DNA of 64,000 bases from Rehmannia glutinosa (GCA_016081115.2 CM071924.1:93820616-93884615), one strand, 5' to 3'. Shown: positions 10,749 to 22,330, numbered from the stretch's first letter. Notes: generated by a model from the letters alone, not told the origin. Numbers and translations are program-made.

Positions 10749-13700
10749 TGTGAAGCCCCCAATTTTTCCGAGCATATGATTGATCCTTTTGTCGTCTATG
10801 TATTTGATCGACTATTTTACCGCGTCACTTTGACGGGTAAATATTAATGATATATATATATTTTGCAATTTATTTCATTTTATTTATTACTTGTGATCAT
10901 GATCATTTATTAATTTTAATTTGCATTTATGATCACTTGATTGATCATTATTACTATTTTTGTATTTATTAGTCACCTTAGAATTTTAAGAGACTATTTA
11001 TTTTAGAGACTTTTACCTTATAGAATTAAGAATTTGATTTAGATTAAGTGATTTTGAGACTTATAAGTGATCAAGAAAATCACTAATTAATTTGGAGATT
11101 GATATTATTCATCTATTATCATCAAATTTGGGACAAAAAAATATAAGGAATTACCAAAATACCCCTATAGTGGACGACAATGATGGGATTTTGGAGTAGA
11201 AATATCATCCAACTCTTGTACACTTACACCTTATGTAGTCATCTTGTGTATAATTACACCATTAATTCAAATATTATACACATCATCTTATACACCAATT
11301 CTTTATTACTATTTTTTTTTCCCAACATTCTTCCACTTAACCAACATTCTTCTCAATATTCCCCAACACCATTCAAGCTCATACTTTGACTTGCATTTTG
11401 TCTCTCATGCAAGAAGCGAAATTCAAGACGCAAATTAAACAAAAAAAATATCCTCTCCCTCTCTCCCTAAGCAATCGGCCATTAGGCCAAAATTTTACAA
11501 AAAAAATCATTTTTCACCCAACATCTTCATCTCTCAAGCAAATTCTCCTCCTTCTCTCTAATCTCTCTCTAAAAATCATTCACATCTTCAAATCTTCAAA
11601 CACCAACCCTTCATATCTTCAAATCTTCAAACACCAAATTCTTCATATCTTCAAATCTTCAAGTACCATTTCTTCACATCTTCATATATTCAAACACAAG
11701 TCCTTCACATCTTCAAGCATACCTTCATACCTTCAAGAACATCTTCTTCCTATCATCAAACACTCTTTCTTTCTTCAAACATTTAAACTAAAATAAACAT
11801 TCTTCCTACTTAAAACAATAAAATTCGAACCCCCTTATCTCAAAGGTAAGAAATTTCATTCCTCAATTCCACTTGATATCTTACTACTCATCACCTTCTC
11901 TTCTTAATTTAAGTTTGAATTTGGATTTTGAGGTACTTAGAAGACTACTTGAAGACATGCATGCATGATGGTGAATTTAGAAGACTTGAAGAATAATTAG
12001 TAGAGAAATTGGACTACAAGGTAAGATTTTGACACTAGAGTCCTTCTTTCTTCTTCTCCCTATTTTCTTGAAATTTTAACACCCCTTTTTCATTTTTGAG
12101 AAATAGGGGCTGACCTTAGGTGATTTTGAAGGTGAACCAAAAATCCCAAATTTGAAGCTTCAACTAGTTTCAAATCACTTACTACACAAGGTAAAGTGTA
12201 GTATTTCCAATTTTCTCATCTTCTTCTTTTTCTTCTTAACTCTAAATTTTTTATATTTCTTGATTTAGGGGTTGACCTAAGTTACCTCAAACAAATTTGT
12301 GAAATTATCCTTTTTATTTCACAATTTTCCAAATTTAAGGTGGGTGGAAAAATGCTTTCAACTTCTAGGGATTTCTTTAAATGCATGTAGTGTTTTGATC
12401 ATGAGCACTTGAGATATGTATATTTTATGTATTGCATGTTAATTTTATGTATCAAGTTATGAAATTTCTCAAGTGTTGCTCAAAAATGCCTTTTATTGAA
12501 ATTTAGGTGCATGCATGTACAATTTAATGGTCTATTTGATGAATTCTTGTATGAAATGAACATGCATGTGTATGATCCTTGAAATCCATGTTTTGTATGA
12601 CTTATAACCTGGACAAGTCGAGCATAATTGATTAAATTTCAATTTTTGGACTTAAAATGCAAAAATAGAAAGTTGGTGGACTTAATTGCAAGAAAATAAA
12701 ACTTAAGGGACCCCTCTGCAAATTTTGAATTTTGGGACTGTACTCAGGTTCAAAAATGACTTTTGGACATTTTAATAAAGTTTTAAGAGTTTTAAGATAA
12801 ATAAAATCAACCTTTAAAAGCCCAAGGACTAGATTGTAAAATTTTAGAAGTTTAAGGGCTACTTTGCAATTTCTGAAATTGTACCAGACCTTAATTTCAA
12901 ATTTTGAAATTTTTACTCTTAAGGTACTGGAAATGACATATTTTAAATGTATTCCAAAAATCCAAGTGTTTAGAGCTTGGAAAGTAATTTTACTAAAATT
13001 GAGGGACTAAATTGTAAAAGATTAAACTTGAGGACCCAAATGAAGTTTCCAGAACTTATACAGCCCATGTACCTGTAATTACTAATTTAACTATAAATTA
13101 ATTATATTTTGGACCCAAGGTTCAAATTTCATAACAATTGGATCCCTAAAAGCCTTAAAGGCAATTATTTCAAAATGGGACAAAAATGAGATTTTCAAAG
13201 GTTAAAGGACCTACACTTATTTATTTTAGAAACTTCTTTTGTCCCAATATCCTACTAACCTTAGTGACATTTTCCAACTGGAATCACATTAAAAGCCCTT
13301 CCGGTTTGTGAGTTCCGATTATTTTAAACTTAAGGCCCGAAATGACAATTTTAACAAATTTGGGGCCAATGTGAGAATTTTATAAAAACTCGACCTCAAA
13401 ACTTTAAAAACCTAAATCTCTGAAAAATTTAGAGAATTTAGGAACTGACCTCATAATTTTTCAAGGTCGGGATATTTATTTATTCAATTTTTAACCCCAA
13501 AGTATTGGTTTTTACAAAACGGGGCTAATTGTAAATTTTCCTTTTATCAAGGACCTAACTCAAATTAGTTTCCTTTTACTAAAACAGCCCTGGACCCTAT
13601 GACTTTAATTATTCATTTTATTTTCTCAAAAAGCCCCTTGACTTATCGGATCGTCTTGACCGATTAATACCCGATCGCGGGGTGACTTCCTCGTCTTGCG

Positions 13701-14971
13701 ATTTTGAATCTCTAACGGGACTTATGTTCCACCTAATCTTTCAAGATATCGAAGATTGCTTATCCTTCCGATAATCGACTTCATCCAAATAACTCCACCA
13801 ACGGCATAATTGCCACTCGCGATTTTCGAAAATTTTCCTGAATCGCTTCCACTGAATCAATAATACTCATTGCTGGTTGACTACGAACTTGTATTTACTT
13901 TCTGCTGGGTCAACTTGGTGTGTCGAGCTCACGATCGAGAATGGATATGTCGGGATGGAACCGGGCAGCTCGGCTGCTATTCCACTCTTAGGCCCCATCG
14001 CCCTAATCCCGCAATGGCGAGGGATGGAGTTTGTCTAAGGGAAGCGGGTCGTAGTACTTGAGGTATAATCATGATTATGACAAATCCGAGCCTTACAAGC
14101 TCCACTGTGGATTTTGTCTTTGCTTATGGAGCGATAAGGTGACAGGTCTTGGACCATCTTGCTCGGGGAGTTACAAGGAAGAACGAAGGAATCGTTGTCT
14201 GATCCACACGATTCCGGAGTTAATCGGACCCGTTTGGTTGGCGCTACAAATCCATATGCAACCACTACTTGTATTGCATTGGTTGGCGCTACAAATCCGT
14301 ACGCAACCATTAATTGTCTTGCATAGGACTGGCGTTATATTCCGTACGCAATCCTACCTGTCTTGCCTGAATCACATAGTGTTTGTGTGACCACGAACTG
14401 TTTTCTTAAACTGTATAAGTATATTACTTAAATATTTTATCACGATGCTTATGGACTGTGTGTGGATTCATGCATCATATCTCACGCGTTTTCATACAAC
14501 TATTTTCTCGCATTAACTATATATCGCCACACTTGAACACGATCACCCCATCCACTGAGATTTATGTCTCATCCCCTCCTGTTTTCTAACCTTTAGATGA
14601 GGACTTTGTCGAGGATGTTGAACCGACCACGGACTGAGCTTCCGTACTCCGCTTGTTGGACTTACTATCTTCTGTTGTTGATGTTGCTAGACTTGTTTCT
14701 TTTATTGCTGTTGGACTCTTTTATTCTCTTTTCATTTCGGTCTGTAACTGAAGGGCGTAGGACCCATTGACTATTAAGTTGTTATCTTTAGTTAATTTCG
14801 GGGATGTAATTTGGATGTTTGTTGGACTGTAAGTTGTAACTCGTACTTGTTCTTTATTTCCGCTGATATTTGACTTTGTTTCATTGGGTTTTCGTTGATA
14901 TTCGTCTCTACTGTTTGGTTTATTTGTATTTAAGTTGTGGATCATCGTCACGTCCCGTTTGGAGCGTGACA
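10749..14971. mobile_element. Solo LTR, 4.2 kb, TSD CTATT (Tat/Ogre-like gypsy size class)
   Basis: The block starts TGTGAAGCCCCC and ends GGAGCGTGACA, with short inverted ends TGT..CA, and is flanked by CTATT at 10744-10748 and 14972-14976. There is no gag, protease, RT, RNase H or integrase inside, so this is an LTR left by recombination. Internal features: a polypyrimidine tract with CTTCAAATCTTCAAACACC repeats (about 11570-11770), a GGTTGGCGCTACAAATCC repeat (about 14236 and 14281) and many short pyrimidine tracts. A 4.2 kb LTR is long and fits Ogre/Tat elements; orientation is not determined. Open frames inside are not treated as genes. Confidence 0.85.
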
Positions 14972-15049
14972 CTATTCCGTAAGACGGATCCTAAAGCCCA
15001 ACATGCGCCCGCGCTGCAGCCCCAACCCAACTCTTATTTAAAAAAACAA

Positions 15050-15140
15050 TATATCACTTCAGCGCTCCACAAGGGAATCGAACCCGGGATCTTGATAGGC
15101 TTAAAGTGGTGTTCTAACACTACACCACTAGTGCTTATTC
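15050..15140 (-). mobile_element. tRNA-derived SINE-like fragment
   Basis: On the minus strand, GCACTAGTGGTGTAGTGTTAG resembles a pol III A box, and about 35 bp on, CGGGTTCGATTCCCTTGTG matches a B box (complement at about 15071-15088). It does not fold into a full tRNA and is followed on the minus strand by a T-rich tail. This fits a SINE head. A second weak B-box-like AATCGAACCC lies near 15235. Confidence 0.45.
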
Positions 15141-15419
15141 TGCAATTTCAGTATAAATTGTATATAAACCCATTCATAAATACGCCTGGTAATTAAAAAA
15201 AATATAAAAATGCTTCTAAATGCAAAGGCTAAGAATCGAACCCAAATCTATTAAAACAAACATGATACATTATCTCAATAAATGGATACTTATAAAAGTG
15301 TTACTTTAACTACATCATATTTATTTTTTATTTTTTCTCTTTTTTTGTTCCTAGTCCGTATTAAGAAATCTGATACTTTATCTCAACAAACAGATACTTT
15401 TACTTATAAGATTTTTCTT

Positions 15420-16497
15420 GTCTCATAGACTTACCCCCTAATGATTTTAGTCCCATGTCTTGAAAATAGTCCAATAAAATTTTTCTTGTCTCACTAATGG
15501 TCCCACCGTTAAAAAATTAACGGTCAAACCTGTCAAATTCAAAGTCAAACATGCGATTTGAGACTAAAACGTGAGAACAATGAGACTAAAATCATCATGT
15601 GCTCAGTCTAATGGGACCAAAAGTGAATTTTTCTCTAAAAACTAAATATAACTAATATCTATTTTAAAAAATATATTATCAGTAAAGTTATTGTTTTTTT
15701 TATTATAATTAAAAAAATTGACAAGTAAATTAAATGATAAAATTTATAATTCAACTAATATAAAATAAATTTTCTGGAAAATAATTTTTAAACATAGATG
15801 TTAATTAATTTTGTTTTTTGTGAATGTGTAGTACAAGAAAAAAAAAGATCCAATAAATGTATCATTTATTTTAATTAGAAAATTAACAAAGTAATTTAAA
15901 TGATAAAATTTATAACTCAAGTTATAAAATTTAAATTTTCTGAAAAATAACTTTTAAAAATAGATGTTAAATATTAACGTGTAATACGAAAAAAAAAGAT
16001 CATATACAACCAAGTGCATGTATGTGTAGATATGTAAAGTTTATTTTTTGGGTCCCTATGTTCTTGCCCTAGGATAATGATCTCATATAACCCAATGCAT
16101 GTATGTGTATATTTGTAAAGTTTGATTTTTTTATTTTTGTGAGGAAATGTAAAGTTTGATTTAAAAACATAAAAAATATAAATATAATATTTAAAAAAAA
16201 TGAGCTAGGTTAACATTACTAAAATATTTTTAATAGTATTTGTAATTTAACTATACTAAAATATTTTAATTGTATTTTTCTAAATTTTTTAAAAATAATT
16301 CCTATATTTAAAAATTATGAAATTATTAAATAACGGTTTTTGTTAATTATTTAACGGAGCAACCCCAAAATTTCAGTTTTCCAGTCTTATGGGACTATTT
16401 TTGTTGAAAAATGTCGATTTGAGACTAAAAGCGAGTCTAATGGGACTAAAATCATCAGAGGGTAAGTCTAATGGGACCAAAAGTGAATTTTTCTCGT
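15420..16497. mobile_element. Non-autonomous DNA element with GACTTACCCYCTRATGATTTTAG ends
   Basis: The left side (15428-15465) GACTTACCCCCTAATGATTTTAGTCCCAT matches the complement of the right side (about 16425-16475). It carries no coding sequence. It contains a short direct duplication (CAACCMARTGCATGTATGTGTA, about 16005 and 16088). It interrupts the GATACTTTATCTC array, and array sequence resumes exactly after it, which supports insertion. The exact TSD is unclear. Confidence 0.6.
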
Positions 16498-16714
16498 TAC
16501 TTTAACTACATCATATTTATTTTTTATTTTTCCTCTTTTTTTGTTCCTAGTCTGTATTAAGAAATTTGATATTTTATCTCAACAAACATATACTTTTACT
16601 TATAAAAGTGTTACTTTAACTATATCATATTTATTTTTTATTTTTCCTTCTTTCCTTCATTTCTAATTTGTGACTATATTAAAAAACATGATACTTTATC
16701 TCATAAAATGATAC

Positions 16715-16896
16715 CAATGGCGGAGGGAGGGGGGGTAACCTGGGCCCCGGCTCCCCTCTCCCCCATTTTTGGAAAAAAATTACACTATAAAATTTTAAAA
16801 AAATTATTTTAAGTATACTTTATATGATTTTCTTATTCGGCCCACCCCACTTTTATGTATCGGCCCATCCCGAAATATTTCCTGGCTCCGCCCTTG
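16715..16896. mobile_element. hAT-like MITE, 182 bp, 8-bp TSD AATGATAC
   Basis: Ends are CAATGGCGGAGGGAGG and, on the complement, CAAGGGCGGAGCCAGG. The 8-bp target AATGATAC is perfect at 16707-16714 and 16897-16904. The interior is C/G-rich near the ends and AT-rich in the middle. Related copies lie at about 38905-39064 and 50346-50541. Confidence 0.88.
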
Positions 16897-17478
16897 AATG
16901 ATACTTTAACGTATAAAAGTGTTACTTTAACTATGTTATATATATATTGTAATATATTCATAATTTGTGACTATATTAAAAAATATGTTACTTTATCTCA
17001 AAAAACAAATACTTTTGCTTATAAAGTATTACTTTAACTCTATCATATTTATTATTCATCTTTCTTTGTATTTATTATTAAAAAATATAATACTTTATTT
17101 AAAAAATAGATATTTTTACTCTTGAAACATGATATTTTGTCTCAAACAATATATATTTTTACTCATAAAGGTGTTACTTTAACTCTGATATATTTATTTG
17201 TCCTTCAATGTAATGTAATCATAATATGTGGCTACTTTAAAAAATATGATACTTTATCTAAAATAACCAATACTTTTTCTCATAAAACTGATACTTTAAC
17301 TGAGGAAGAAAAACAGAAAAAAAAACAAAAAAAAACAAAAAGGCAGGAGCTGTTGTTGACCCGCGGACCTGGACAACAGGATCCGCGGATCCGCGGGTCA
17401 AATAGGATCCGTCTTATGGATTGAGACCCGTAAAACGGTCCTATATGAATTTTTGCCTACAATTAGTTAGCTAGGCAC

Positions 17479-17483
<5 letters not shown>

Positions 17484-17510
<27 letters not shown>
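17484..17510. repeat. (TA)n microsatellite
   Basis: Alternating TA of about 27 bp. Confidence 0.9.
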
Positions 17511-17562
17511 TCATATATATTGTTAATTAATGAATTGTTGAAATAAATAGCTCTTCTCATTT

Positions 17563-18028
17563 AGAGATGGCAGTGGGGCGGGGAATCCCCGTTCCCCGAG
17601 GGGATCCGCCCCGAACGGGGCCGGGATTTCCCGAAATTTTCCCCCGTGGGGACGGGACGGGAATTTTTTCCCCCCGTTGGCGAGGGGGCGGGGACGGGGA
17701 TCATACGTGAGGAACCGAATATTATATATAATATAATATTTTAAATATATATAATATATTATAAATATATACACATTAAATATAATAAAATGACAAAAAT
17801 CTTTAATTTATTTTATTAATTAGTGTTTTATTAGTTATTTTATATAATTCATATATTTTAAATATTTAAAAATGGTTATTTTTAAAAAAATTATTTTTTT
17901 CAAAAAAAAAATAAATTGATTTTGGGAATCCAGCGGGGGCGGGATGGGGGATTTTTTCCCGTGAGGACGGGACGACGAGGACGAAAGCGGGGACGGGGAT
18001 GGGGATGGCTCCCCATTTGACATCCCTA
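17563..18028. mobile_element. GC-rich-ended MITE, 466 bp, 9-bp TSD (Mutator-like)
   Basis: The left end AGAGATGGCAGTGGGGCGGGG and the complement of the right end TAGGGATGTCAAATGGGGAGCC are inverted relatives. The flanks TTCTCATTT (17554-17562) and TTCTCACTT (18029-18037) match at 8 of 9 bases. GC-rich arms rich in GGGGACGGG surround an AT-rich core. Members of the same broad type are at 21152-21423, 27601-27912 and 44971-47053. Confidence 0.8.
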
Positions 18029-18037
18029 TTCTCACTT

Positions 18038-19200
18038 GGTCTTTGGTCCAAATTTACTTGAAAGCACCTCCATTCATTTATTGACCCTTGACTAAAACCC
18101 TTAAAAACCGTTTACCTATCTATTTTTAGTACTATGGGTGGAAGGAATTTAATCTTGTTCTCATCTTAATAATTATTTTAGTACTAAAATATCAGATTTA
18201 ACACAATTCATAAGAGTTACATAACTAAAATTGTAATTAGACCATGTTATAATTTGGAAAGACTACTTTACCCTTTTATAATCGTAAGCCATTAAAAACA
18301 ACTGGATCGCCAGATTTATCACAAAAGTTACGATCGATATTGGGAAAAGAAAACCAAATTTAGAGTTACTTGCAAAACTTGTACCACAAGAATTTTCGTA
18401 TTGCACATTTGGTCCATATGTTGCAAATATAGTCCCAAAAGATTCATTTTATTTCAAAAACAGTTCCATAAAATTCATTTTGTTGCAAAATAGTCCCAAA
18501 ACCTTAATTTTGCAATTAATCTGGTCACATAATTCTTAATCTTTGTAGTTTTGGTCCCAAATATCCCATTTCTACATATATGCTCAATTGGACTAGATTT
18601 ATTAAGAAATTTAAGAATAATTTATTATATTTATGTAATTAACCTTTGGTGAGGAAAATTCATCTCCAAAATAAGTATCTCGTCAAGAGTTCATATGTGT
18701 TAACTGGATGCATAATGCTTTTGGTAATTGACATCATAAATATAATTTGTTATATAGAATATATATGGCTTTTGCAACATAATTTTAAGCTTATGCCTAA
18801 TTTTATATTTGTTGGTATGCTCATTGTGCCCTGAAGCTTTCTAAATGCCTTTGTAATATAATTTGACGTTTCTGCCTAATCTTTATTTTTTGGATGCTTT
18901 TATTTTTATTGTTACATTAATGTTGTGTGAAGTATAAGATTGTATAATTGTTATATATATATGTTGTACTAATTATAGGTCATTTCATGTCGCAAGAAGC
19001 AATATATATTTACTTTAACAGAAGGATTTACTAATAATTCATACTTTAAAATGTATATATAGAAGATCATCCACATCAAATTTATCATCAGGTAAATTGA
19101 TTCAAATATCTTTTAAAATCCTTAAAAACTAATAGTTTTTCTTTTCACAATTTCATAATTCAAGATATACTAGTGACACTTAAAAAAATATTTTAAATTT
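18038..19200. other. Unassigned AT-rich stretch
   Basis: No gene is recognised. At about 18370-18560 a phrase of the type TAGTCCCAAAA / TTGGTCCC recurs with CATTTTRTTKCAAAA, as in decayed LTR or MITE sequence. The rest is featureless. Confidence 0.3.
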
Positions 19201-19214
19201 TTTATTCTACAATT

Positions 19215-19905
19215 AAAGATATATATATATATATTCATCGACAAAGAAATCATGATAAGATTAAGAGAAAATATGACAATATAAATAATATTCAGAGGTA
19301 AGAGTATATTGATAGGGCAAAGAAGCACCGAAAGAGAACTAGTCCACATGTTGCGTGTCTTGATAAAGATCAAATTGCATGTGACTCAAAACTCAAAAGG
19401 TTAGTAATACAAAAAATTGTCTTATTTCAAACATGATAAATCAAGCTTTCTAATTTTTTTAATTTAGATTACTGGATATTTGTTTCTTCAAGCTTGATAA
19501 TTGGTTGGCAAAACTTTGGGGATACATGAGTTAAAAAACGCACAATTGCATACATTGCGATGCTATCAGATTTGAGTGTAAGCCTCCGACATTTTATTGT
19601 GATAATGGAAAAATCAAATTTGCTCCTATTGAGATTCTCGATGGTATGAGTTATTTACTTCTCAATTAGAAGAGGCCATCAACTTCCGAACAAATATTCG
19701 TCCATTTAACTGCATATTTTTCTTTTACCTTATTTGGATTAAAACTAGTAAAGATCTCGCATATGCAAGGCGAAGAATTTATACTTTTCTAGCGCAAAGA
19801 ATGGTGTATAATGATCTTCTGGTTTAGTACCCAATGATCCATGTTATTTTCAATTCTATTTTGTAGAAACAAAAAATGTAGTCTCATATAGATTGAAAGA
19901 GACGT
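19215..19905 (+). pseudogene. Helitron Rep (Helitron-like N domain) fragment
   Basis: Frameshifted translation gives KHRKRTSPH, then CKPPTFYCDNGKIKFAPIE, EEAINFRTNIRPFNCIF, then KTSKDLAYARR, IYTFLAQRMVYNDL, and finally PNDPCYFQFYFVETKN. This matches, in order, the Helitron helicase-like N domain (PPxxCCxxG, FRxxIRxYNxxFAFTSLG, GxYTFRxxGxxYHxIGxLxP, FxQLYFYD). An intron-like or inserted stretch separates 19400 from 19500. Catalytic Rep and helicase parts are absent. It directly abuts pectin methylesterase fragments on the opposite strand. Confidence 0.75.
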
Positions 19906-19944
19906 CAAAATAGAACTCAACCTTTGAGTATATATATAAACGTG

Positions 19945-20350
19945 TCCTGGTTGCCAAAAAGGCTGCAATCGAACAATGCTACCTTTTCACCCACTGATCG
20001 GAAAGCCACAATTTGATGCCCCTCTGGACCTGCCTCACTTTTGAATGTAATTCCCCGGGCAATGAATCCTCCTGCGTTATTTGTTGCAAAGTATGACATA
20101 AAAGTAAATAAATATGTGTATATGATACTTAATGTATTCATTGCTAACTATTCAACTTAGATTAATATTTTATATAATTAATAATTAACGAACGTGGCTG
20201 TAGCCATTGTTTTCCGTCTCCACAAATCAAGGTACCGAGATTCTTCGTGGGAATTATGACTTGCTCCTCATAAACACCAATCTTCACATAAATAATGAAT
20301 TAATCTCCCTTGGTGATTCGCGGGGTATTATGACTTGCTCCTCATAAACA
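19945..20350 (-). pseudogene. Pectin methylesterase fragment
   Basis: On the minus strand the segment encodes VYEEQVIIPRKNLGTLICGDG, then after an AT-rich, intron-like gap ATNNAGGFIARGITFKSEAGP, EGHQIVAFRSVGEKV and FDCSLFGNQDTF. This is the plant PME core order: the GxYxExVxIPxxxxxxxxxGDG segment, GFIARDITFxNxAGPxxHQAVA and FxxCxFxGxQDT. PME removes methyl esters from cell-wall pectin. The C-terminal half with the catalytic Asp and Arg is missing. A 42-bp direct duplication (about 20252-20293 and 20327-20369) further breaks it. Confidence 0.8.
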
Positions 20351-20398
20351 CCAATCTTCACATAAATACTTTATGTCGCAACGCGTCCCATTCACCAT

Positions 20399-20664
20399 CC
20401 CATTCTCGATGATTGATTTGTACTTGGGTTTGACTATTAGATCCCGACAGTATTCTTCAAGGGAATAAAAGATTGCAAGTTCTTCCTGGACTATGCTTGC
20501 TCGCTGTCCTCGATGGTATCATGATCACCTACTAGGGAAATGGAGGCCTGCAGCATATCCACAACATATATAGTCCCCGAAGAACTTGCAATCTTTTATT
20601 CCCTTGAGGAATACTGTCGGGATCCAACAGTCAAACCCGAGTACAAATCGATCATCAGAATGGG
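20399..20664. repeat. Inverted duplication of PME sequence
   Basis: The complement of 20401-20484 is nearly identical to 20581-20661 (AGAACTTGCAATCTTTTATT..., CAAATCRATCATC). The arms are about 85 bp and the spacer about 95 bp. One arm belongs to the minus-strand PME fragment, and the other starts a separate plus-strand piece. Confidence 0.85.
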
Positions 20665-20836
20665 GTCTGTGACGTTGTTCACCTTAATCTTGGTCGTGGC
20701 CTCTATTGCTTTCAGGCATGACAAAGCCAGAATCCAAGGGGAGAAGAAAAGTATTTTGAATAATATAATTAGTTATTGTTGTGTGAACTCAATATTAATT
20801 AGCTTCTTAAATATCGAATCTCAAACGCTCAAATAA
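20540..20836 (+). pseudogene. PME-linked fragment with a membrane-anchor-like segment
   Basis: An open frame of 98 codons begins in the inverted repeat and reads on into MGSVTLFTLILVVASIAFRH, a hydrophobic segment followed by basic residues, as in the N-terminal signal-anchor of plant type-I PMEs. It then runs into AT-rich sequence. Its position beside the PME pieces suggests an inverted, shuffled copy of the gene's start. Not a functional gene. Confidence 0.35.
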
Positions 20837-21151
20837 ACGGAAAACCGTCATTTCAGTAAATGATTTACTATTTATTACACAAACCATGTTTTGTGATAAA
20901 TGAATGATCATGGATATGTACAAGATGAATGGTTGGCCCCTAAAATCGAGAGAAAACAAAATCTCACCAATACATCCTTTTGTTTTTCTTTTCCTTTTTT
21001 AATTTCACGTATATCATGTAAATTAAAAAAAATTGAATTTGGACATATTTAATTAGTTCCAAAATGAGAATTAGTAACCTTAACCAATTAGCGGATTATT
21101 TTTTTGGCCAATGGTTAAAACTTCAACGGCCCAATAAAAGTATCCCTCAAC

Positions 21152-21423
21152 AGAGCTGTCAATTTGGCCCGACCCAATATAAACACCATAATGGGATCTA
21201 ATTTTAGAAGCCCGAAATGAGCCGGGCTTTCTTGGCCCAGCCCGTTACACCCGAAAAATCAGGCCAGTCCAGTTGGCCTGGTTTTTCAGTGTATTTTTTT
21301 AGGTTGGGTTGCGTTGGGCTCAAGAAATGGCAGCCCGAACACTGTTTGACCCGGCCTGATTTTTTCATTTGGCCCAACGGGCTGGTAACGGGCTGACCCG
21401 GTCCGGCCCATTTGACACCTCTA
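21152..21423. mobile_element. GC-rich MITE, 272 bp
   Basis: The left end AGAGCTGTCAATTTGGCCCG and the complement of the right end AGAGGTGTCAAATGGGCCGG are TIRs. The flanks TCCCTCAAC and CCCCTCAAG match at 7 of 9 positions, consistent with an aged 9-bp TSD. The interior is rich in GGCCCA and GCCCG blocks. It borders the copia RT remnant. Confidence 0.8.
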
Positions 21424-22060
21424 CCCCTCAAGTAACAACCTTTGAGCCGGTGTAAAAGACAAACCAAGTGTGCTAGAGCCTTTTAGGTACCGAAGAAGAT
21501 GTTTCACAGCAGTCCAATGATTTGAAGTTGGATTATGAAGATATTGACTGAGCCTGTTCACAGCAAAGGTAATATCCAGTCGAGTTAAAGTGAGATATTG
21601 TCGGCTTCCTACTATATTTCTATACAAGGAAGAGTCCTCAAAGACCTTGCTATCCATCAGAGCAAGTTTATGTGCTGGAATTCATGGGAGTGGATGCAGG
21701 GTTACAATCCAACATCTTCGTCTTATGCAACAAGTCATGTATGTATTTTGTCTGTGTGAGCACCATAGTTCCCTGTGAAGTTCTTGTGGCTTCTAACTCC
21801 AAGAAATAGTTTACCTCACCAAGTGTTTTTAGAGCAAATTGGTTCTCCACCTGATCAATAACACCAATAATAGCATTAATGTCATCCCCCGTAATGAATA
21901 TATCATCCACATAAATCAAAATAAGAAAGATGCCCCCTGAAACTTTCTTGTGAAACAAAGAATTGTCAGTTTCACTAAAGCCAATGGAACAGAGAAAATG
22001 CCTAAGTTTAAGAAACCAAGCTCTAGGATCTTGTTTCAACTCGTAGATTGCTCAAAACAA
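21424..22060 (-). pseudogene. Ty1/copia reverse-transcriptase remnant
   Basis: On the minus strand, 22039-21668 reads KQDPRAWF, FLILIYVDDIFITG (the YVDD catalytic motif of copia RT), LGEVNYFLELEATRT and TKYIHDLL, and 21657-21424 continues YRNIVGSRQYLTLTRLDITFA, VNRLSQYLHNP and VKHLLRYLKGS (the start of the RNase H connection). A frameshift separates the two. Gag, protease and integrase are missing: only a short leader lies between the PBS (22113-22124) and the RT. This is an internally deleted, dead element. Confidence 0.92.
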
Positions 22061-22112
22061 TAATCACCGGAGCTTTACCGGAAAAGATGAGCGGAGGATC
22101 TCCAAAACACTA

Positions 22113-22330
22113 GCTCTGATACCATATTGAGATATACTTGAAGCAGACATAGAAATGAGATTCATTATTGAAGACTTAATTTGCATGGACCGATACATGG
22201 TATTTATAGAACAAAGGGAAGGGGTTGTTGTTAGCTATTCCAATACTAACTACTCTCTCACTGAATAACTGCTTACTAACAGAATCGGTTATTTTAGTTA
22301 CAACAGTAAACACACTACAATAATTCTTCG
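22113..22330 (-). mobile_element. Copia LTR end and primer-binding site
   Basis: On the minus strand TGGTATCAGAGC (complement at 22113-22124) is the classic copia PBS, complementary to initiator tRNA-Met. It is preceded by an LTR ending TATATCTCAATA. The LTR probably begins near 22310 (TGTTGTAACTAAAATAACC on the minus strand). It holds CTATAAATACC (about 22198-22208), a TATA-like promoter. It belongs with the RT remnant at 21424-22060. Confidence 0.75.

Larger units (their letters stand above)
15240..17300. repeat. Dispersed tandem repeat GATACTTTATCTC...AAAGTGTTACTTTAAC
   Basis: Units of about 90-130 bp with the cores GATACTTTATCTCAA, ATACTTTTACTTATAAAAGTG and TTACTTTAACTAYATCATATTTATT recur at about 15260-15420, 16498-16715 and 16905-17300. 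The array is interrupted by the inserts at about 15420-16497 and 16715-16896. Confidence 0.75.
10711..17460. mobile_element. Composite region bounded by GGATCC-rich termini
   Basis: The left end (10711-10748 plus 14977-15000 after removing the solo LTR) reads GTCTCTTGTAGGACCATC... and CCGTAAGACGGATCCTA. The complement of the right end (about 17400-17456) contains ATAGGACCGTTTTACGGGTC and CCATAAGACGGATCCTA. They are alike enough to be the inverted ends of one non-autonomous DNA element (about 2.5 kb without the LTR) whose interior is the GATACTTTATCTC tandem repeat. The grouping is inference. Confidence 0.4.

Noticed and set aside
15050..15140. A tRNA gene
   Set aside because: B-box and A-box-like sequences are present but no acceptor stem or anticodon arm can be formed; SINE-like instead.
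13870..15196. Several 60-110 codon frames in the 13.9-15.2 kb stretch
   Set aside because: They lie in the solo LTR or across its end and show no domain.
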